Counted from the first letter of the stretch, positions 7,775-16,974 are shown. The stretch is 64,000 bases of DNA from Bradyrhizobium sp. LHD-71 (GCF_031157255.1 NZ_JAVIFX010000026.1:1-64000), one strand, 5' to 3'. Numbers and translations are program-made. The notes: generated by a model from the letters alone, not told the origin.

Positions 7775-9163
7775 CTATTGGGCTTCGAAGCCGGTGGCCA
7801 GCTGCGCGACTGCCGCTTCGAGAACAGGATCAGCGCCGGCCGCGTAAGGCACAGGCCGTTCGACCCTGATGTCCGGGGCGACACCGGCACCTTCCAGGCG
7901 TTGTCCATCGAACGTGAGTGAACTGGTGGCGACGTACAGCATTAATCCGCCCGGCATGGCATACGGACTGCCACTCGATACGGCACCTGCCGTCTGCGTG
8001 CCGATCGTGCGGCCAAAGCCGCTGCGCTGATAGCCGTACGCGACGATCTCGCCCGCGCTACGGGTCTGATGGTCGATCAGTATGGCCGAGCGTCCGCGGA
8101 ACGACCGCACTCCGGTCGCGCGCGCTCCGTGGTCGCCGCCTGCAGCACTGTCCTTGCCCGATCGATCGATGAAGCGCAGCGATCCCCAGTAAGGTCTTTG
8201 CGCGGTGCCAATCATATCGAGCAGTTGCGCCGCCGCGTCGATACTGCCGCCGACGCGGCCCCGCATATCGACGATCAGCGCGTCCAGCGGTGGGCCGTGA
8301 TCGCGCGGCGGATCGACCGTGGACGGATCGAGGTCCGCCAGCGCTGCCCTGAAGGTTCTGGTCTCGTTGACCGCCCACACGTGAATGTAACCGATCCGGC
8401 GGCCATCCTTCTCGATGATGCGCGCGCTGGCCTTCGTCGCTGCGGAGAAGGCGACGGAGGGGACGATGGGAACGACCGGCACGCCGATACGTACCGGCGC
8501 TGCGCCGCGGGTGCGGCGGATTTCGATTTCGACGCTGCTGCCAATCTTGCCGCGGAATGCGGCGATCGGGCTGTAGGTCTGACCGTCGACGGCGAGAATC
8601 TCGTCGCCGAATTTCAGTCCTGCTTTGTCCGCGGGCGATCCTTCCAGAACGCCGTCGACGAAGTGACGGCCGTCGATCGCGGTCGTGAACGCGCCGATAC
8701 CGGGGAAGTAAGGCCCGGTGCCCCAGAATCTGTCTTCGATCAAGCCGGCCGTGCCGCCGGCCCCGCGCAGCGCATCAAGCGTAAGATAGTAGCGAAATTC
8801 GTCCGGCGTATAGAGGCCGGTGTGCGATGTGTGGAGTTCAGCGAGCAATGCATTGATCAGAGAGACTGCTTCGTTTTCGCTGCTTGCTGAAACAATGGCT
8901 GGGCGCGCGGCGCGCGCGCGTGCCTGCCAATCGAGCGATTTCAACAGCTCGCTGTCCACAAACCGTCGATCGATGGTTCCGACCACGGCGTCGAACAGCG
9001 CCGGCAGATCAACGGAAGACGCCTGGGCTTCTGTTCGCTGCGAGGCCGCAGGCTGCTCGGCGCGGGCAATCGATCCGAGCTCCGGCACGGGGCAGACCGC
9101 TGCCAGCATGCCGGCAAGCAACCAGACCGAAAGGTGAGCTTTGATCCGCTGCATATCGCGCAT
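7775..9163 (-). CDS. Exported S41-family serine peptidase with PDZ domain
   Basis: A 462-residue protein with a signal peptide (hydrophobic core VWLLAGMLAAVCPV, then SIARAEQ). An N-terminal helical part carries ELHTSHTGLYTPDEF. A PDZ domain follows (GVLEGSPADKAGLKFGDEI near 195-215). The S41 core comes last, with LIVDMRGRVGGS and the nucleophile block QTRSAGEIVAYG. The later block reads IGTQTAGAVSSG rather than the FGKG of Tsp/CtpA proteases, so the Ser/Lys dyad Lys is absent and the protein fits the tricorn-like S41B type, which uses His and Glu. It probably acts in the periplasm. It is a single gene between convergent and unrelated units. Confidence 0.88.
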   Translation of the reverse strand: MRDMQRIKAHLSVWLLAGMLAAVCPVPELGSIARAEQPAASQRTEAQASSVDLPALFDAVVGTIDRRFVDSELLKSLDWQARARAARPAIVSASSENEAVSLINALLAELHTSHTGLYTPDEFRYYLTLDALRGAGGTAGLIEDRFWGTGPYFPGIGAFTTAIDGRHFVDGVLEGSPADKAGLKFGDEILAVDGQTYSPIAAFRGKIGSSVEIEIRRTRGAAPVRIGVPVVPIVPSVAFSAATKASARIIEKDGRRIGYIHVWAVNETRTFRAALADLDPSTVDPPRDHGPPLDALIVDMRGRVGGSIDAAAQLLDMIGTAQRPYWGSLRFIDRSGKDSAAGGDHGARATGVRSFRGRSAILIDHQTRSAGEIVAYGYQRSGFGRTIGTQTAGAVSSGSPYAMPGGLMLYVATSSLTFDGQRLEGAGVAPDIRVERPVPYAAGADPVLEAAVAQLATGFEAQ

Positions 9164-9371
9164 CCAAGCGATCTGCGATGCGCCGGGCAGGGAGCATCGC
9201 CAACCTTCATCTGAGGCTCATTTCACGGTAAATATATGTCACGCGCTTCGCGTGTACACTATGCGGTCGGCCGGGAGTTGGCGCCGGCCGACCATATTGC
9301 CAGGGTGACGAACGATCATCTGGTCAAGACGATATGTTGCGCGGCCAAAACGTCTTGGCCGGTCTGGCGCG

Positions 9372-10223
9372 CTATTCGCCAACGACGGGATTGCGCAGGA
9401 CCCCGATGCCCGAAATCTCGACCTCCACAGTGTCGCCTGGTTTCATGAACAGTGGCGGCGTGCGCTTGAGGCCGACGCCGCCCGGCGTGCCGGTCACGAT
9501 CACATCACCGGCCAGCAGCGGAATGATCGTCGAACAATAGGCGATGAGTGCCGGGACGCTCGTAATCAGCTTGTCGGTGGTCGTGTGCTGCACGCGTTGG
9601 CCGTTCAGCCGCGTCTCAAGTGTGAGCGTTGCCGGATCGGAAATCTCGTCAGCCGTCACAAGCCAGGGGCCAAACGCGCCAGTGGCTGCGAATGTCTTGC
9701 CTGCAAGAAACTGCGAGGTGTGGCGCTGCCAGTCGCGGATGCTGCCTTCATTGTAGCAGGCATAGCCAGCGACGTGTCGCAGCGCATCGTCCTCCTTGAT
9801 GTGACGGCCGCCGCGCCCGATAACGACGGCGAGCTCGCCTTCGTAGTCGAACTCCTCGGAAACGGCCGGCTTGATCATCGGTCGCAAATGGCCAACCTGG
9901 CTGCCAGCGAAACGGGCGAACAGGGCCGGCTTCGCTGTGACGGCGCGCCCGATCTCCGCGACATGATCATGATAATTCATCCCGACACAGATGATCTTGT
10001 CCGGGTCGGGGATCACCGGCAACAGCGTCACGTCTGACAGGGGGATGTCCGGACTGGCCGATCCTGCGATCTCCCGTGCGGTGTCAAGGCCGCTGTTCGT
10101 CAGCAGCTGCCGCAAGGTCTTGTGCCCGCTGGTCGCCAGGCGGGCGCCGAGGTCAATGAGGTGCCCGTCTTTCACGACGCCGTAGGACGGCTTGCCGGCA
10201 TATTCGTAAGAAGCGAGTTTCAT
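9372..10223 (-). CDS. Fumarylacetoacetate hydrolase family protein
   Basis: A 283-residue FAH-fold enzyme. The metal-binding Glu/Glu/Asp pattern is visible in EEFDYEGELAVVIGR and YNEGSIRDWQ, and the family blocks KIICVGMNYHDHVAE and VIVTGTPGGVG are present. Family members hydrolyse C-C bonds of beta-diketo acids or act as hydratases or decarboxylases on 2-hydroxymuconate-type products of ring cleavage. It starts 19 nt after the stop of the FAD hydroxylase on the same strand, so both are cotranscribed. With the extradiol dioxygenase nearby, a role in processing a meta-cleavage product is likely; the exact reaction is not determined. Confidence 0.92.
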   Translation of the reverse strand: MKLASYEYAGKPSYGVVKDGHLIDLGARLATSGHKTLRQLLTNSGLDTAREIAGSASPDIPLSDVTLLPVIPDPDKIICVGMNYHDHVAEIGRAVTAKPALFARFAGSQVGHLRPMIKPAVSEEFDYEGELAVVIGRGGRHIKEDDALRHVAGYACYNEGSIRDWQRHTSQFLAGKTFAATGAFGPWLVTADEISDPATLTLETRLNGQRVQHTTTDKLITSVPALIAYCSTIIPLLAGDVIVTGTPGGVGLKRTPPLFMKPGDTVEVEISGIGVLRNPVVGE

Positions 10224-10242
10224 TGCATTCCTTGCGTCGTGA

Positions 10243-11778
10243 TCAGAGCTGGGCAGCCAGTGCGTGCCGGGATTGGATGGGTGCCGGCAACAATCGCAGC
10301 AGCGCGGTGAAATCGTCTTCCGTCATCGCGGTCCCCACCACATAGCGGTCGGGTCGGACGAGCGCGGCGTTGACGCTGTTTTGGTCAAGCCAGAGCTGAA
10401 GCGCGCTTGCGGCGTCATCGATAATGCGAATGCCGATCTCGCGAGCGGCCGCCTTTGCCCGCTGGGAAAGCGAGTGTGCGAACGCTGGCGCCGCAAGCAG
10501 GGCAAAGTCGTAACCGACGACATGGTCGAGTTGCGTTCCGCCGATCAGCGCGGGTTGTGGAGCCAGTTGACCGCCGAGGCTGTCATCGCTGATCCACAAC
10601 CCGGGTCCGAGGCGCGGTTTCGCCGACGTGAATTTCACGGTCTCATCACCCTTGCGCCCGAGCGCGGTCAGCGCCACGCTCGCGTTCTTCGTATTGATGA
10701 TGCCGCCGAGCCGTATCGCCCGCTCGATGTATTCCCGGACGTGAGGGGAGCGTTCGCTCTCATAGCTGTCCAGGAGGCTGTCCGGACTGCGTCGCGCGAC
10801 GACATCGGCGAGTTTCCAGGCAAGGTTCGACGCATCGCGAATGCCGGCGCACATGCCCTGTCCCAGAAACGGAGGCGTCTGGTGCGCGGAGTCGCCGGCG
10901 AGCAAAAGCCGGCCGACGCGCCAGTGTTCGGCCACAACGGAGTGGAAGGTATAGACGGCAGCGCGCTCGATCGCGCCGTCTTCAGGCCCGACCCAGCGGC
11001 GCAGGAGCGGCCAGATGCGGTCCGGGGTCGTCATCACATGGACATCCTCGTCGGAAAGCAGGGTGATCTCCCAGCGTCGACGGTTGTTTGTGCCACGGAC
11101 GTAGGTCGCCGGCCGGGTCGGATCGCAGTACTGCACGCTGTAATCGCCAAGGTCCGGACGCGGGCGGCTCAGTAGGAAATCGATCACCAGCCAGCGCTCA
11201 TGGAAGCCGAGATCGTCCATCGACACGCCCATGAACCTGCGAACCAGCGAACGCGCGCCATCACAGCCGACGACGTACTTCGCCCGGCATTTTGCGAGCC
11301 GTCCGGTAGACAGATCCTCGAACCGAACGACGACGTCACAAGCTTCCTCCTCCAGGGCAAAGACGTCGCAGCGCGTCATGACGGAAACGCTCGGCCAGCG
11401 TTTGAGGCCGCTGCGCAAAGCCGATTCAAGATCGGGCTGATGAAACCGATAGCTGGGATGCCATCCTTGCGATGCGATTTCAGACGAACGCGACCAATCG
11501 AGGATGAGCTTGCCGTCAGCGTCGACGAAGTGCATGCCGATTGAGGGTATGGCATTCCGGTTGATCGCGTCACTCAGCCCGATCGTTTGGAAAATTCGCA
11601 TTACCTCATCATCGAAGTGCACGGCACGCGGCAGATGATAGGCTGCGGACTCCCGCTCCAGCACAAGTGTCCTGACGCCACGCAGTCCGAGAAGATTGGC
11701 GAGCGTAGCCCCAACCGGGCCGTATCCGATGATGACAACCTCGACCTCTAGGTCGCGGTGTTGCGAGCTCTGCGTCAT
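10243..11778 (-). CDS. FAD-dependent aromatic monooxygenase (MhpA-like)
   Basis: About 511 residues from the ATG at 11778; the frame stays open to 11814. It is a class A flavin hydroxylase: dinucleotide-binding VVIIGYGPVGATLANLLG at the N-terminus, the DG motif VVGCDGARSLVRR and the GD motif LLLAGDSAHQTPPFLGQGM. The overall layout and length match 3-(3-hydroxyphenyl)propionate hydroxylase and related phenol or resorcinol hydroxylases, which add a second hydroxyl to a phenolic ring using NAD(P)H and O2. It is cotranscribed with the FAH gene and divergent from the amidohydrolase, with a palindromic operator candidate between the two. Confidence 0.9.
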   Translation of the reverse strand: MTQSSQHRDLEVEVVIIGYGPVGATLANLLGLRGVRTLVLERESAAYHLPRAVHFDDEVMRIFQTIGLSDAINRNAIPSIGMHFVDADGKLILDWSRSSEIASQGWHPSYRFHQPDLESALRSGLKRWPSVSVMTRCDVFALEEEACDVVVRFEDLSTGRLAKCRAKYVVGCDGARSLVRRFMGVSMDDLGFHERWLVIDFLLSRPRPDLGDYSVQYCDPTRPATYVRGTNNRRRWEITLLSDEDVHVMTTPDRIWPLLRRWVGPEDGAIERAAVYTFHSVVAEHWRVGRLLLAGDSAHQTPPFLGQGMCAGIRDASNLAWKLADVVARRSPDSLLDSYESERSPHVREYIERAIRLGGIINTKNASVALTALGRKGDETVKFTSAKPRLGPGLWISDDSLGGQLAPQPALIGGTQLDHVVGYDFALLAAPAFAHSLSQRAKAAAREIGIRIIDDAASALQLWLDQNSVNAALVRPDRYVVGTAMTEDDFTALLRLLPAPIQSRHALAAQL

Positions 11779-11828
11779 GACCGCATCAATCGGCGACCAG
11801 TTGGCGGGACGCAAGGCGGGTTCGGCTT

Positions 11829-11847
11829 CTGTCCGCGAGGCGGACAG
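11829..11847. promoter_or_regulatory. Candidate IclR operator, copy 1
   Basis: Perfect palindrome CTGTCCG-N5-CGGACAG between the divergent FAD hydroxylase and amidohydrolase genes. Similar elements stand at 13708 and 15857, in the other control regions of the same cluster. Confidence 0.6.
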
Positions 11848-11920
11848 TCGTTCGCTCGGCCGGTCGGTCTCGCAGGAAGTATGATATGCGGTCTGTTACC
11901 CTCGAAGTGGAGCAAAGCCT

Positions 11921-12898
11921 ATGTCGCAGGATGTGATCGACGTTCATGCGCACATTCTGCCGGATGCGTATCTCGAGGCCATGCGCGACGCCGGGCTCGC
12001 GAATGCACGCGGGCAGGTGGTGGGCGATGGTTTTCCGTTTCCTGTCTGGAGCCTCGAAGACACCTTGTGCGTGATGGAGCGTCACCGGGTTCGGGCCAGT
12101 GTGCTTTCCATCACCGCGCCGGGCGTGCAATTTCTGAAAGGGGCGGCCGCGAGGAGGCTCGCGCGTCTGCTGAACGAGGCTATGGCGGATATTGTCCGCG
12201 CTCACTCCACGCGATTTGCCGCTCTCGCCGTTCTGCCGTTGTCAGACGTTGAGGCGTCGCTGCAAGAGGTCGGCTACGCCCTCGATGAACTGCATCTTGA
12301 TGGAGTAGGTCTCTACAGCAATGTCGACGGAGTCTATCTCGGGGACCCGCGTTTTGAACGGCTTCTTGCAGAGTTGAATCGTCGGGAGGCCGTCCTCTTT
12401 ATCCATCCCGCGCAGCCGCCGGCATTCGCGCATTTCGGTCTCGGACTCCCGTCGCCGATCCTGGAGTATCCGTTCGACAGCACGCGAATGCTGGCGAGTC
12501 TGCTCTATTCAGGTGCGCTCGCGCGATATCAGCGCATCAAGCTGATCGTGCCGCATGGCGGTGGTGCCGTTCCTTATCTGGCGTCGCGGATAGCCCGCGC
12601 GGCCTCGGCTGGCTTCCAGAAGGGCGTGAGAACCGCGCCGGACGAAGCCATGCGGCTGCTTCGCACGGTCCATTATGACCTGACCGCCATGGGCGAGCCG
12701 GGCAACCTCGCGCTCTTGAAGGAATTCGTCCCGGTCGACCGGCTGCTGGTCGGCTATGATTATCCGTTTCGACCGGAGGCGACAATCGCGCCGCAGGCGT
12801 CGACTCTGGATGCATTTGAGGGCTTCACAGACGCTGGAAAGACGCTGATCAAGGCCGGCAATGCCATGCGTTTGTTTCCTCGGCTCGCGACCAGCTAG
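11921..12898 (+). CDS. Amidohydrolase family protein (ACMSD-like decarboxylase)
   Basis: A 325-residue amidohydrolase-2 protein. The metal-binding HxH motif is in DVHAHILPDAY at residue 6 onward. Later blocks are LFIHPAQPP, the LIVPHGGGAVPYLASRI segment and the terminal GYDYPF, the same order as in 2-amino-3-carboxymuconate-6-semialdehyde decarboxylase and gamma-resorcylate decarboxylase. It could therefore decarboxylate an aromatic acid or a ring-cleavage product, or hydrolyse one. GGAG precedes the ATG. Its stop overlaps by two bases the stop of the convergent IclR gene, so the cluster is tightly packed. Confidence 0.88.
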   Translation: MSQDVIDVHAHILPDAYLEAMRDAGLANARGQVVGDGFPFPVWSLEDTLCVMERHRVRASVLSITAPGVQFLKGAAARRLARLLNEAMADIVRAHSTRFAALAVLPLSDVEASLQEVGYALDELHLDGVGLYSNVDGVYLGDPRFERLLAELNRREAVLFIHPAQPPAFAHFGLGLPSPILEYPFDSTRMLASLLYSGALARYQRIKLIVPHGGGAVPYLASRIARAASAGFQKGVRTAPDEAMRLLRTVHYDLTAMGEPGNLALLKEFVPVDRLLVGYDYPFRPEATIAPQASTLDAFEGFTDAGKTLIKAGNAMRLFPRLATS

Positions 12899-13671
12899 GT
12901 CGGTGCGCCGAGCCGAGTGGCTGCCTCCATCATCGGCGGAGCAAATTGCGAGATGGCGTCCCGCGGATCGAGCGCGATGCGGATCCAGATGATGGACATG
13001 CAGCCAAGAACGAAGCCTTCCTTGACGATCGGAACGGCGATGCTCGATGTTCGCGAGTTGTATTCTCCGTCTGTCCGCACCCCGAAGCCGCGGGCGCGAG
13101 TTTCAAGAAGCATGCGGTCAAGATGATCCTTTGCTAGAAAGGGTTGATCGTCAGGATCCTCCGCACGGGAAATGTGCTTCAGGATGATCTCGCGCTCGGC
13201 GGCCGGACAAAAGGCGAGGTAAGCGCGGCCGCTCGAAGTCCGCAGCATAGGTAGTCGCCGCCCGATCATGCCGCGATCGATCGAAAGCGGACTCCGCGCG
13301 TGCGTCGTCTCCTGAACGACCATCGCTGCATTCTCGTAGGTCGACAGATCGACCGGCCAGACGAGCCGCTTCGAGAGTTCGCCAATGACCGGGGCAGCGG
13401 CCTCGCTGATCAACATGCTCGGGTCGTAGCCATCGCCGAGGCTGGCGGCCTTTCTTGTGACACGAAAGCGGTCGTCCGAGGCGCTGCGGGCGACGTAGCC
13501 GAGCTCCTCCAACGTTTCGAGCAACCGGTAGACTGTAGGTCGTGCCAAATCGAGCCGCTGCGCAAGTTCGCTCACGCGGATTCCGCCCGAACGGTTGACC
13601 TCCAGCAGGACATCGAGGCCGCGCTGAATGGACCGGACGCCGTCGGTGCGCTTGTCGGCTGTGGTTGACAT
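12895..13671 (-). CDS. IclR family transcriptional regulator of the catabolic cluster
   Basis: About 258 residues from the ATG at 13671, the length usual for the family; the frame is open further upstream but would overlap the divergent dioxygenase gene. The N-terminal winged helix-turn-helix reads SIQRGLDVLLEV, RVSELAQRLDLARPTVYRLLETLEELGYV. The C-terminal effector domain contains GRRLPMLRTSSGRAYLAF and SIAVPIVKEGFVLGCMSIIW, typical of IclR. It sits between the hydroxylase and dioxygenase units, and palindromes near its own promoter and those of both neighbours make it the probable local regulator. Confidence 0.92.
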   Translation of the reverse strand: MSTTADKRTDGVRSIQRGLDVLLEVNRSGGIRVSELAQRLDLARPTVYRLLETLEELGYVARSASDDRFRVTRKAASLGDGYDPSMLISEAAAPVIGELSKRLVWPVDLSTYENAAMVVQETTHARSPLSIDRGMIGRRLPMLRTSSGRAYLAFCPAAEREIILKHISRAEDPDDQPFLAKDHLDRMLLETRARGFGVRTDGEYNSRTSSIAVPIVKEGFVLGCMSIIWIRIALDPRDAISQFAPPMMEAATRLGAPT

Positions 13672-13707
13672 AAGCTGTTTGCGGAAGCCCTGGACAATCG
13701 GTTGAAG

Positions 13708-13726
13708 CTGTCCACCTAATGGACAG
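13708..13726. promoter_or_regulatory. Candidate IclR operator, copy 2
   Basis: Palindrome CTGTCCA-N5-TGGACAG lies 37 bp upstream of the iclR-type start and about 109 bp upstream of the divergent dioxygenase gene. It has the same arms and spacing as the copy at 11829. Confidence 0.6.
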
Positions 13727-13834
13727 AACTTGAGGATCGGTTGAGCCGATGCCTCCGCCTGATGTAATGGCGTTGGCGAGAGCTTGTAAACCGAGCGTCG
13801 CTGTTGTTGCGGTGCACGAAGGCCGCGAGGGCCC

Positions 13835-14821
13835 ATGTCAGCAAACATGTCAGCAAATACTGAACTGAAGTCGCTTGGATATATCGGCGTCCGGTCCGAC
13901 AAGCTGGCCGACTGGAGCGAAGTTGCGGTCAGGCTGCTCGGCATGCAGCCGGTCGATCAGGCGAAAAGCCTGCGCACATTCCGGATGGATGACCGCAAGC
14001 AGAGGTACATCGTATCCAACGATGGCGCGGACGGCCTGGGCTTTATGGGGTGGGAAGTCGAGGCTCAGAGTGATCTCGGCTCGCTCGCGTCACGGCTTGA
14101 AGCTGCCGGTACTGCCGTCGCGCATGGGTCGCGTGCCCTGGCCGAACAGCGCCGCGTCGCAGATCTGATCACGTTCGCGGACCCGGGCGGAAACCGGCTC
14201 GAAGTCTTTTGGAAGCCGGAAGTTGCCGACACACCGTTCGTGCCGGGCCGGCCCATATCGGGCTTTCGTACCGGACCGCTCGGCATGGGCCATGTGGTGC
14301 TGAACGTGAGCGGTATCGATCGTCTGTTACCCTTCTATCGCGACCTGTTGGGCTTCGGGATCAGCGACTACAGCCTGAAGCCCTACAAGCTCTACTTTTT
14401 CCACGTGAACGGACGGCACCACAGCTTTGCGATGGTGGAGTCGGGCAAGCAGACCCTGCACCATTTCATGGTGGAGCTCGGAAGTCTGGATGACGTCGGG
14501 CAGGGTTACGACCTCGCGCAGACGCAGGCGGACCGCATTGCGTACTCGCTCGGTCGGCACACAAACGATCACATGACGTCGTTCTACATGCGGACGCCGT
14601 CTGATTTCTTCATCGAGTATGGATGGGGCGGTCGCGTCATCGACCCCGCGACCTGGCAGCCGCACGAGACCTTCGATGGGCCAAGCTTCTGGGGCCACGA
14701 GCGCTTGAATCTTCCGCCCGAGCAGCGGGATAGCTTCCGGCAAATGCGGCTCGATGCGGCCGCACGCGGCGTGCGCGCCCCGGTCAACTGCGCCTGGCTG
14801 GAGCAGGTCAGGCACGACTGA
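13835..14821 (+). CDS. Extradiol ring-cleavage dioxygenase, type I (VOC fold)
   Basis: A 328-residue two-domain vicinal-oxygen-chelate protein, the size of biphenyl-diol or catechol 2,3-dioxygenases. The C-terminal domain has all three Fe ligands in their usual context: His in GMGHVVLNV, His in TLHHFMVEL and Glu in FFIEYGWGG, plus the catalytic His/Tyr region HTNDHMTSFYMRTPS. The N-terminal domain (GYIGVRSDKLADW onward) is the non-catalytic repeat. Two near ATG starts exist (13835 and 13847). It should open a catechol-type ring next to the hydroxyls. It is followed by a TctC gene in the same direction. Confidence 0.92.
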   Translation: MSANMSANTELKSLGYIGVRSDKLADWSEVAVRLLGMQPVDQAKSLRTFRMDDRKQRYIVSNDGADGLGFMGWEVEAQSDLGSLASRLEAAGTAVAHGSRALAEQRRVADLITFADPGGNRLEVFWKPEVADTPFVPGRPISGFRTGPLGMGHVVLNVSGIDRLLPFYRDLLGFGISDYSLKPYKLYFFHVNGRHHSFAMVESGKQTLHHFMVELGSLDDVGQGYDLAQTQADRIAYSLGRHTNDHMTSFYMRTPSDFFIEYGWGGRVIDPATWQPHETFDGPSFWGHERLNLPPEQRDSFRQMRLDAAARGVRAPVNCAWLEQVRHD

Positions 14822-14857
14822 ATTCATCAATCAGAGCATTATCTGGGAGAAGACAGG

Positions 14858-15829
14858 ATGTGCCGCCTGATGCGCGCGTGCGCGCTTTTGCTTGCGGTCC
14901 TCGCCGCGTCTGATGCTGGCGCGCAGGAGTGGCCGGCGCGCTTCATCAAGATGATCGTGCCCGGCTCGCCGGGCAGCGCGCCTGACGTGATGGCGCGCTT
15001 CATCGCGGATCGGCTGACGCAGGTCTGGGGCCAGCAGGTGATCGTCGAGAACCAGCCGGGGGCCGGTGGAAACATCGGCGTTGCCGCCGCTGCGCGCGCA
15101 GCGCCGGATGGCTACACCTTGTTGTTCAGCCAGGCGACACCGCTGACGCTCAACCAGCATCTGTTCAAGCAGATCCCATACGATGTCGAGAAGGATTTCG
15201 ATCCGGTCACATTCGTTGGCGACGGCCCGATGCTGATCGCGGCATCGCCGAAGCTTGGCGTCAGGAGCATCAAGGAGCTGATCGCGAAGGCGAAGACGAG
15301 CCATGGCAGACTCTCTTATGCGACGCCGGGCGTGAAAGATGTGCCGCATCTGACCGGCGAGTTGCTCAAATCGATGACCGGTATCGAGATGCAGCACGTC
15401 TCGTATCGCGCCAATACCCAGGCCGTCACCGATACGATGACGGGCGTGGTCGACCTCGTGGTCGACGGTGTGCCGGCGCTGCTTCCGCAGGTGAACGCGG
15501 GCAATCTCGTCGCTTTGGGCGTGACCTCCGAGCGCAAGTTGCCTGGGCTCGAAGCACTGCCCCTCGTGAACGAGACGCTTCCGGGGTTTGCGATCTCGGG
15601 CTGGTTCGCCGTGCTCGCGCCAAAGGGCGTTTCGTCCACCATCCTGCAGCGGGTCAACAAGGACGTGCAGGCGGCGCTGGAGATCGAGGATCTCGTCACG
15701 CGGATGAAGGATCTCGGTGTGTATGTCGACCGTTCGAACACCACGCCGCAGCATCTGGTGGGTTACATGCGTGCGCAATCGGAGATGTTCGGCAACATCG
15801 TGCAATCGGCGAAGCTCGAACGGGATTGA
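14858..15829 (+). CDS. TctC/Bug-type tricarboxylate transport substrate-binding protein, copy 1
   Basis: A 323-residue periplasmic binding protein with a signal peptide (residues 1-22, ending DAGAQ). Family blocks: IKMIVPGSPGSAPDVMARFIAD, VIVENQPGAGGNIG, AAPDGYTLLF, then YDVEKDFDPVTFVG and SGWFAVLAPKG. No TctA/TctB membrane partners are near, which is common for Bug proteins in this lineage. It lies 36 bp after the dioxygenase gene and is probably cotranscribed, suggesting it captures the aromatic or carboxylate substrate of this pathway. Confidence 0.93.
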   Translation: MCRLMRACALLLAVLAASDAGAQEWPARFIKMIVPGSPGSAPDVMARFIADRLTQVWGQQVIVENQPGAGGNIGVAAAARAAPDGYTLLFSQATPLTLNQHLFKQIPYDVEKDFDPVTFVGDGPMLIAASPKLGVRSIKELIAKAKTSHGRLSYATPGVKDVPHLTGELLKSMTGIEMQHVSYRANTQAVTDTMTGVVDLVVDGVPALLPQVNAGNLVALGVTSERKLPGLEALPLVNETLPGFAISGWFAVLAPKGVSSTILQRVNKDVQAALEIEDLVTRMKDLGVYVDRSNTTPQHLVGYMRAQSEMFGNIVQSAKLERD

Positions 15830-15856
15830 TCGCCGCAGATCAGGACTGTTGCGACG

Positions 15857-15875
15857 TTGTCCGTCTGATGGACGG
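15857..15875. promoter_or_regulatory. Candidate IclR operator, copy 3 (degenerate)
   Basis: TTGTCCG-TCTGA-TGGACGG matches the copy at 13708 in 14 of 19 positions and has the same 5-bp spacer. It lies about 77 bp upstream of the second TctC gene. Confidence 0.5.
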
Positions 15876-15951
15876 AGCCCAGAAAGACGCTGCTCCGGTC
15901 GATGCGAAATCCTAGTCTTGTTGGCATCGTTCCCGTGCACAAGGTCACAGT

Positions 15952-16926
15952 ATGACAGCGTTTTTCACGAGCTCTGCGAAGCTCGCACTTGCCGCATGGC
16001 TGACATTGACCACGGCGCCGGCGATCTCGCAGACATCCTCGTCGACCATCCGCATTGTCTTTCCGTCCGGCGCGGGCGGCAGCGGCGACACGTTAGCGCG
16101 TCTGCTGGCAGATCGCATGCGCAGTGAACTTGGGCAAACGGTGGTCGTCGAGAACCGTCCCGGCGGTGCCGGCAGGATGGGGCTCTTGACCGTGAAGTAC
16201 GCCCCTGCGGACGGGACGACCTTGTTGTTGACGCAGATGGCGCCGATGACGTTGCTTCCGCATGTCCACAAGTCGCTGGACTATGATCCCGTGAAGGATT
16301 TTGCGCCGATAGCACAGGCGGCCAGCTTCAGTTTCGGCCTCGCCGTCAACGTGGATGTTCCTGTCAGCACGCCGAAGGAGCTGCTGAGCTGGTTGAAGCA
16401 GAATCCGGACAAGGCGATGTTTGGCGGCCCGGGCAGCGGAGGGCTACCGCATTTCTTCGGCCTGCTCGTCGGTCAGGCTGCAGGCGTCGAGATGACCCAT
16501 GTGGCCTACAAGGGAACGACGAATGTCATCACGGATGTGCTGGGTGGACAGCTGCCAATGATGGTTGCGCTGGCCAGCGATTTGGCTCCGCTGCACAAGG
16601 ACGGAAAGGTTCGCGTGATCGCCACGACCGACCAGCAAAGATTCTCCGGTCTTCCAGATGTGCCGACCTTCAAGGAAAGCGGCATCGACATTGTCGGTAC
16701 GGGCTGGTTTGGCCTCTACGCGCCGGCGAATACGTCGCGCGTCGTCATCGATCGGCTCAACAACGTCGTCGTTGAAACGCTGAGATCGCCCGCGATCCGG
16801 GAGCAGATTGCCGTGCGTGGCCTGAAGCCGACCGGCACGTCACCCGAAGAGCTTGCCGCGATTCAACGCGCTGATTTCGGCAAGTGGGGGCCGATCATCA
16901 AGGCGTCCGGCTTCACGCTCGACTGA
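15952..16926 (+). CDS. TctC/Bug-type tricarboxylate transport substrate-binding protein, copy 2
   Basis: A 324-residue periplasmic binding protein with a signal peptide (hydrophobic LALAAWLTLTTAPAISQ). The Bug pattern is clear: IRIVFPSGAGGSGDTLARLLAD, VVVENRPGGAGRMG, YDPVKDFAPIAQ and GTGWFGLYAPA. It differs widely from the first copy, so the two probably bind different ligands. It is followed after a short gap by the sulfatase gene, which suggests that the ligand is the sulfatase's substrate or product. Confidence 0.93.
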   Translation: MTAFFTSSAKLALAAWLTLTTAPAISQTSSSTIRIVFPSGAGGSGDTLARLLADRMRSELGQTVVVENRPGGAGRMGLLTVKYAPADGTTLLLTQMAPMTLLPHVHKSLDYDPVKDFAPIAQAASFSFGLAVNVDVPVSTPKELLSWLKQNPDKAMFGGPGSGGLPHFFGLLVGQAAGVEMTHVAYKGTTNVITDVLGGQLPMMVALASDLAPLHKDGKVRVIATTDQQRFSGLPDVPTFKESGIDIVGTGWFGLYAPANTSRVVIDRLNNVVVETLRSPAIREQIAVRGLKPTGTSPEELAAIQRADFGKWGPIIKASGFTLD

Positions 16927-16974
16927 CGCTTGCCGAGCTGCAATTCCGATGCACCTGTGAAGGGGTCCAATCTC

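Noticed and set aside
10264-11175. Long plus-strand open frame opposite the FAD monooxygenase
   Set aside because: It is antisense to a gene with complete flavin-binding motifs, is Arg/Gly-rich and has no family text or ribosome-binding site. High-GC genes often leave such mirror frames.
16930-16974. TTG start 45 bases upstream for the sulfatase
   Set aside because: The GTG at 16975 has a better-placed GAAGGGG box and gives the normal family N-terminus just before the first metal-binding strand.
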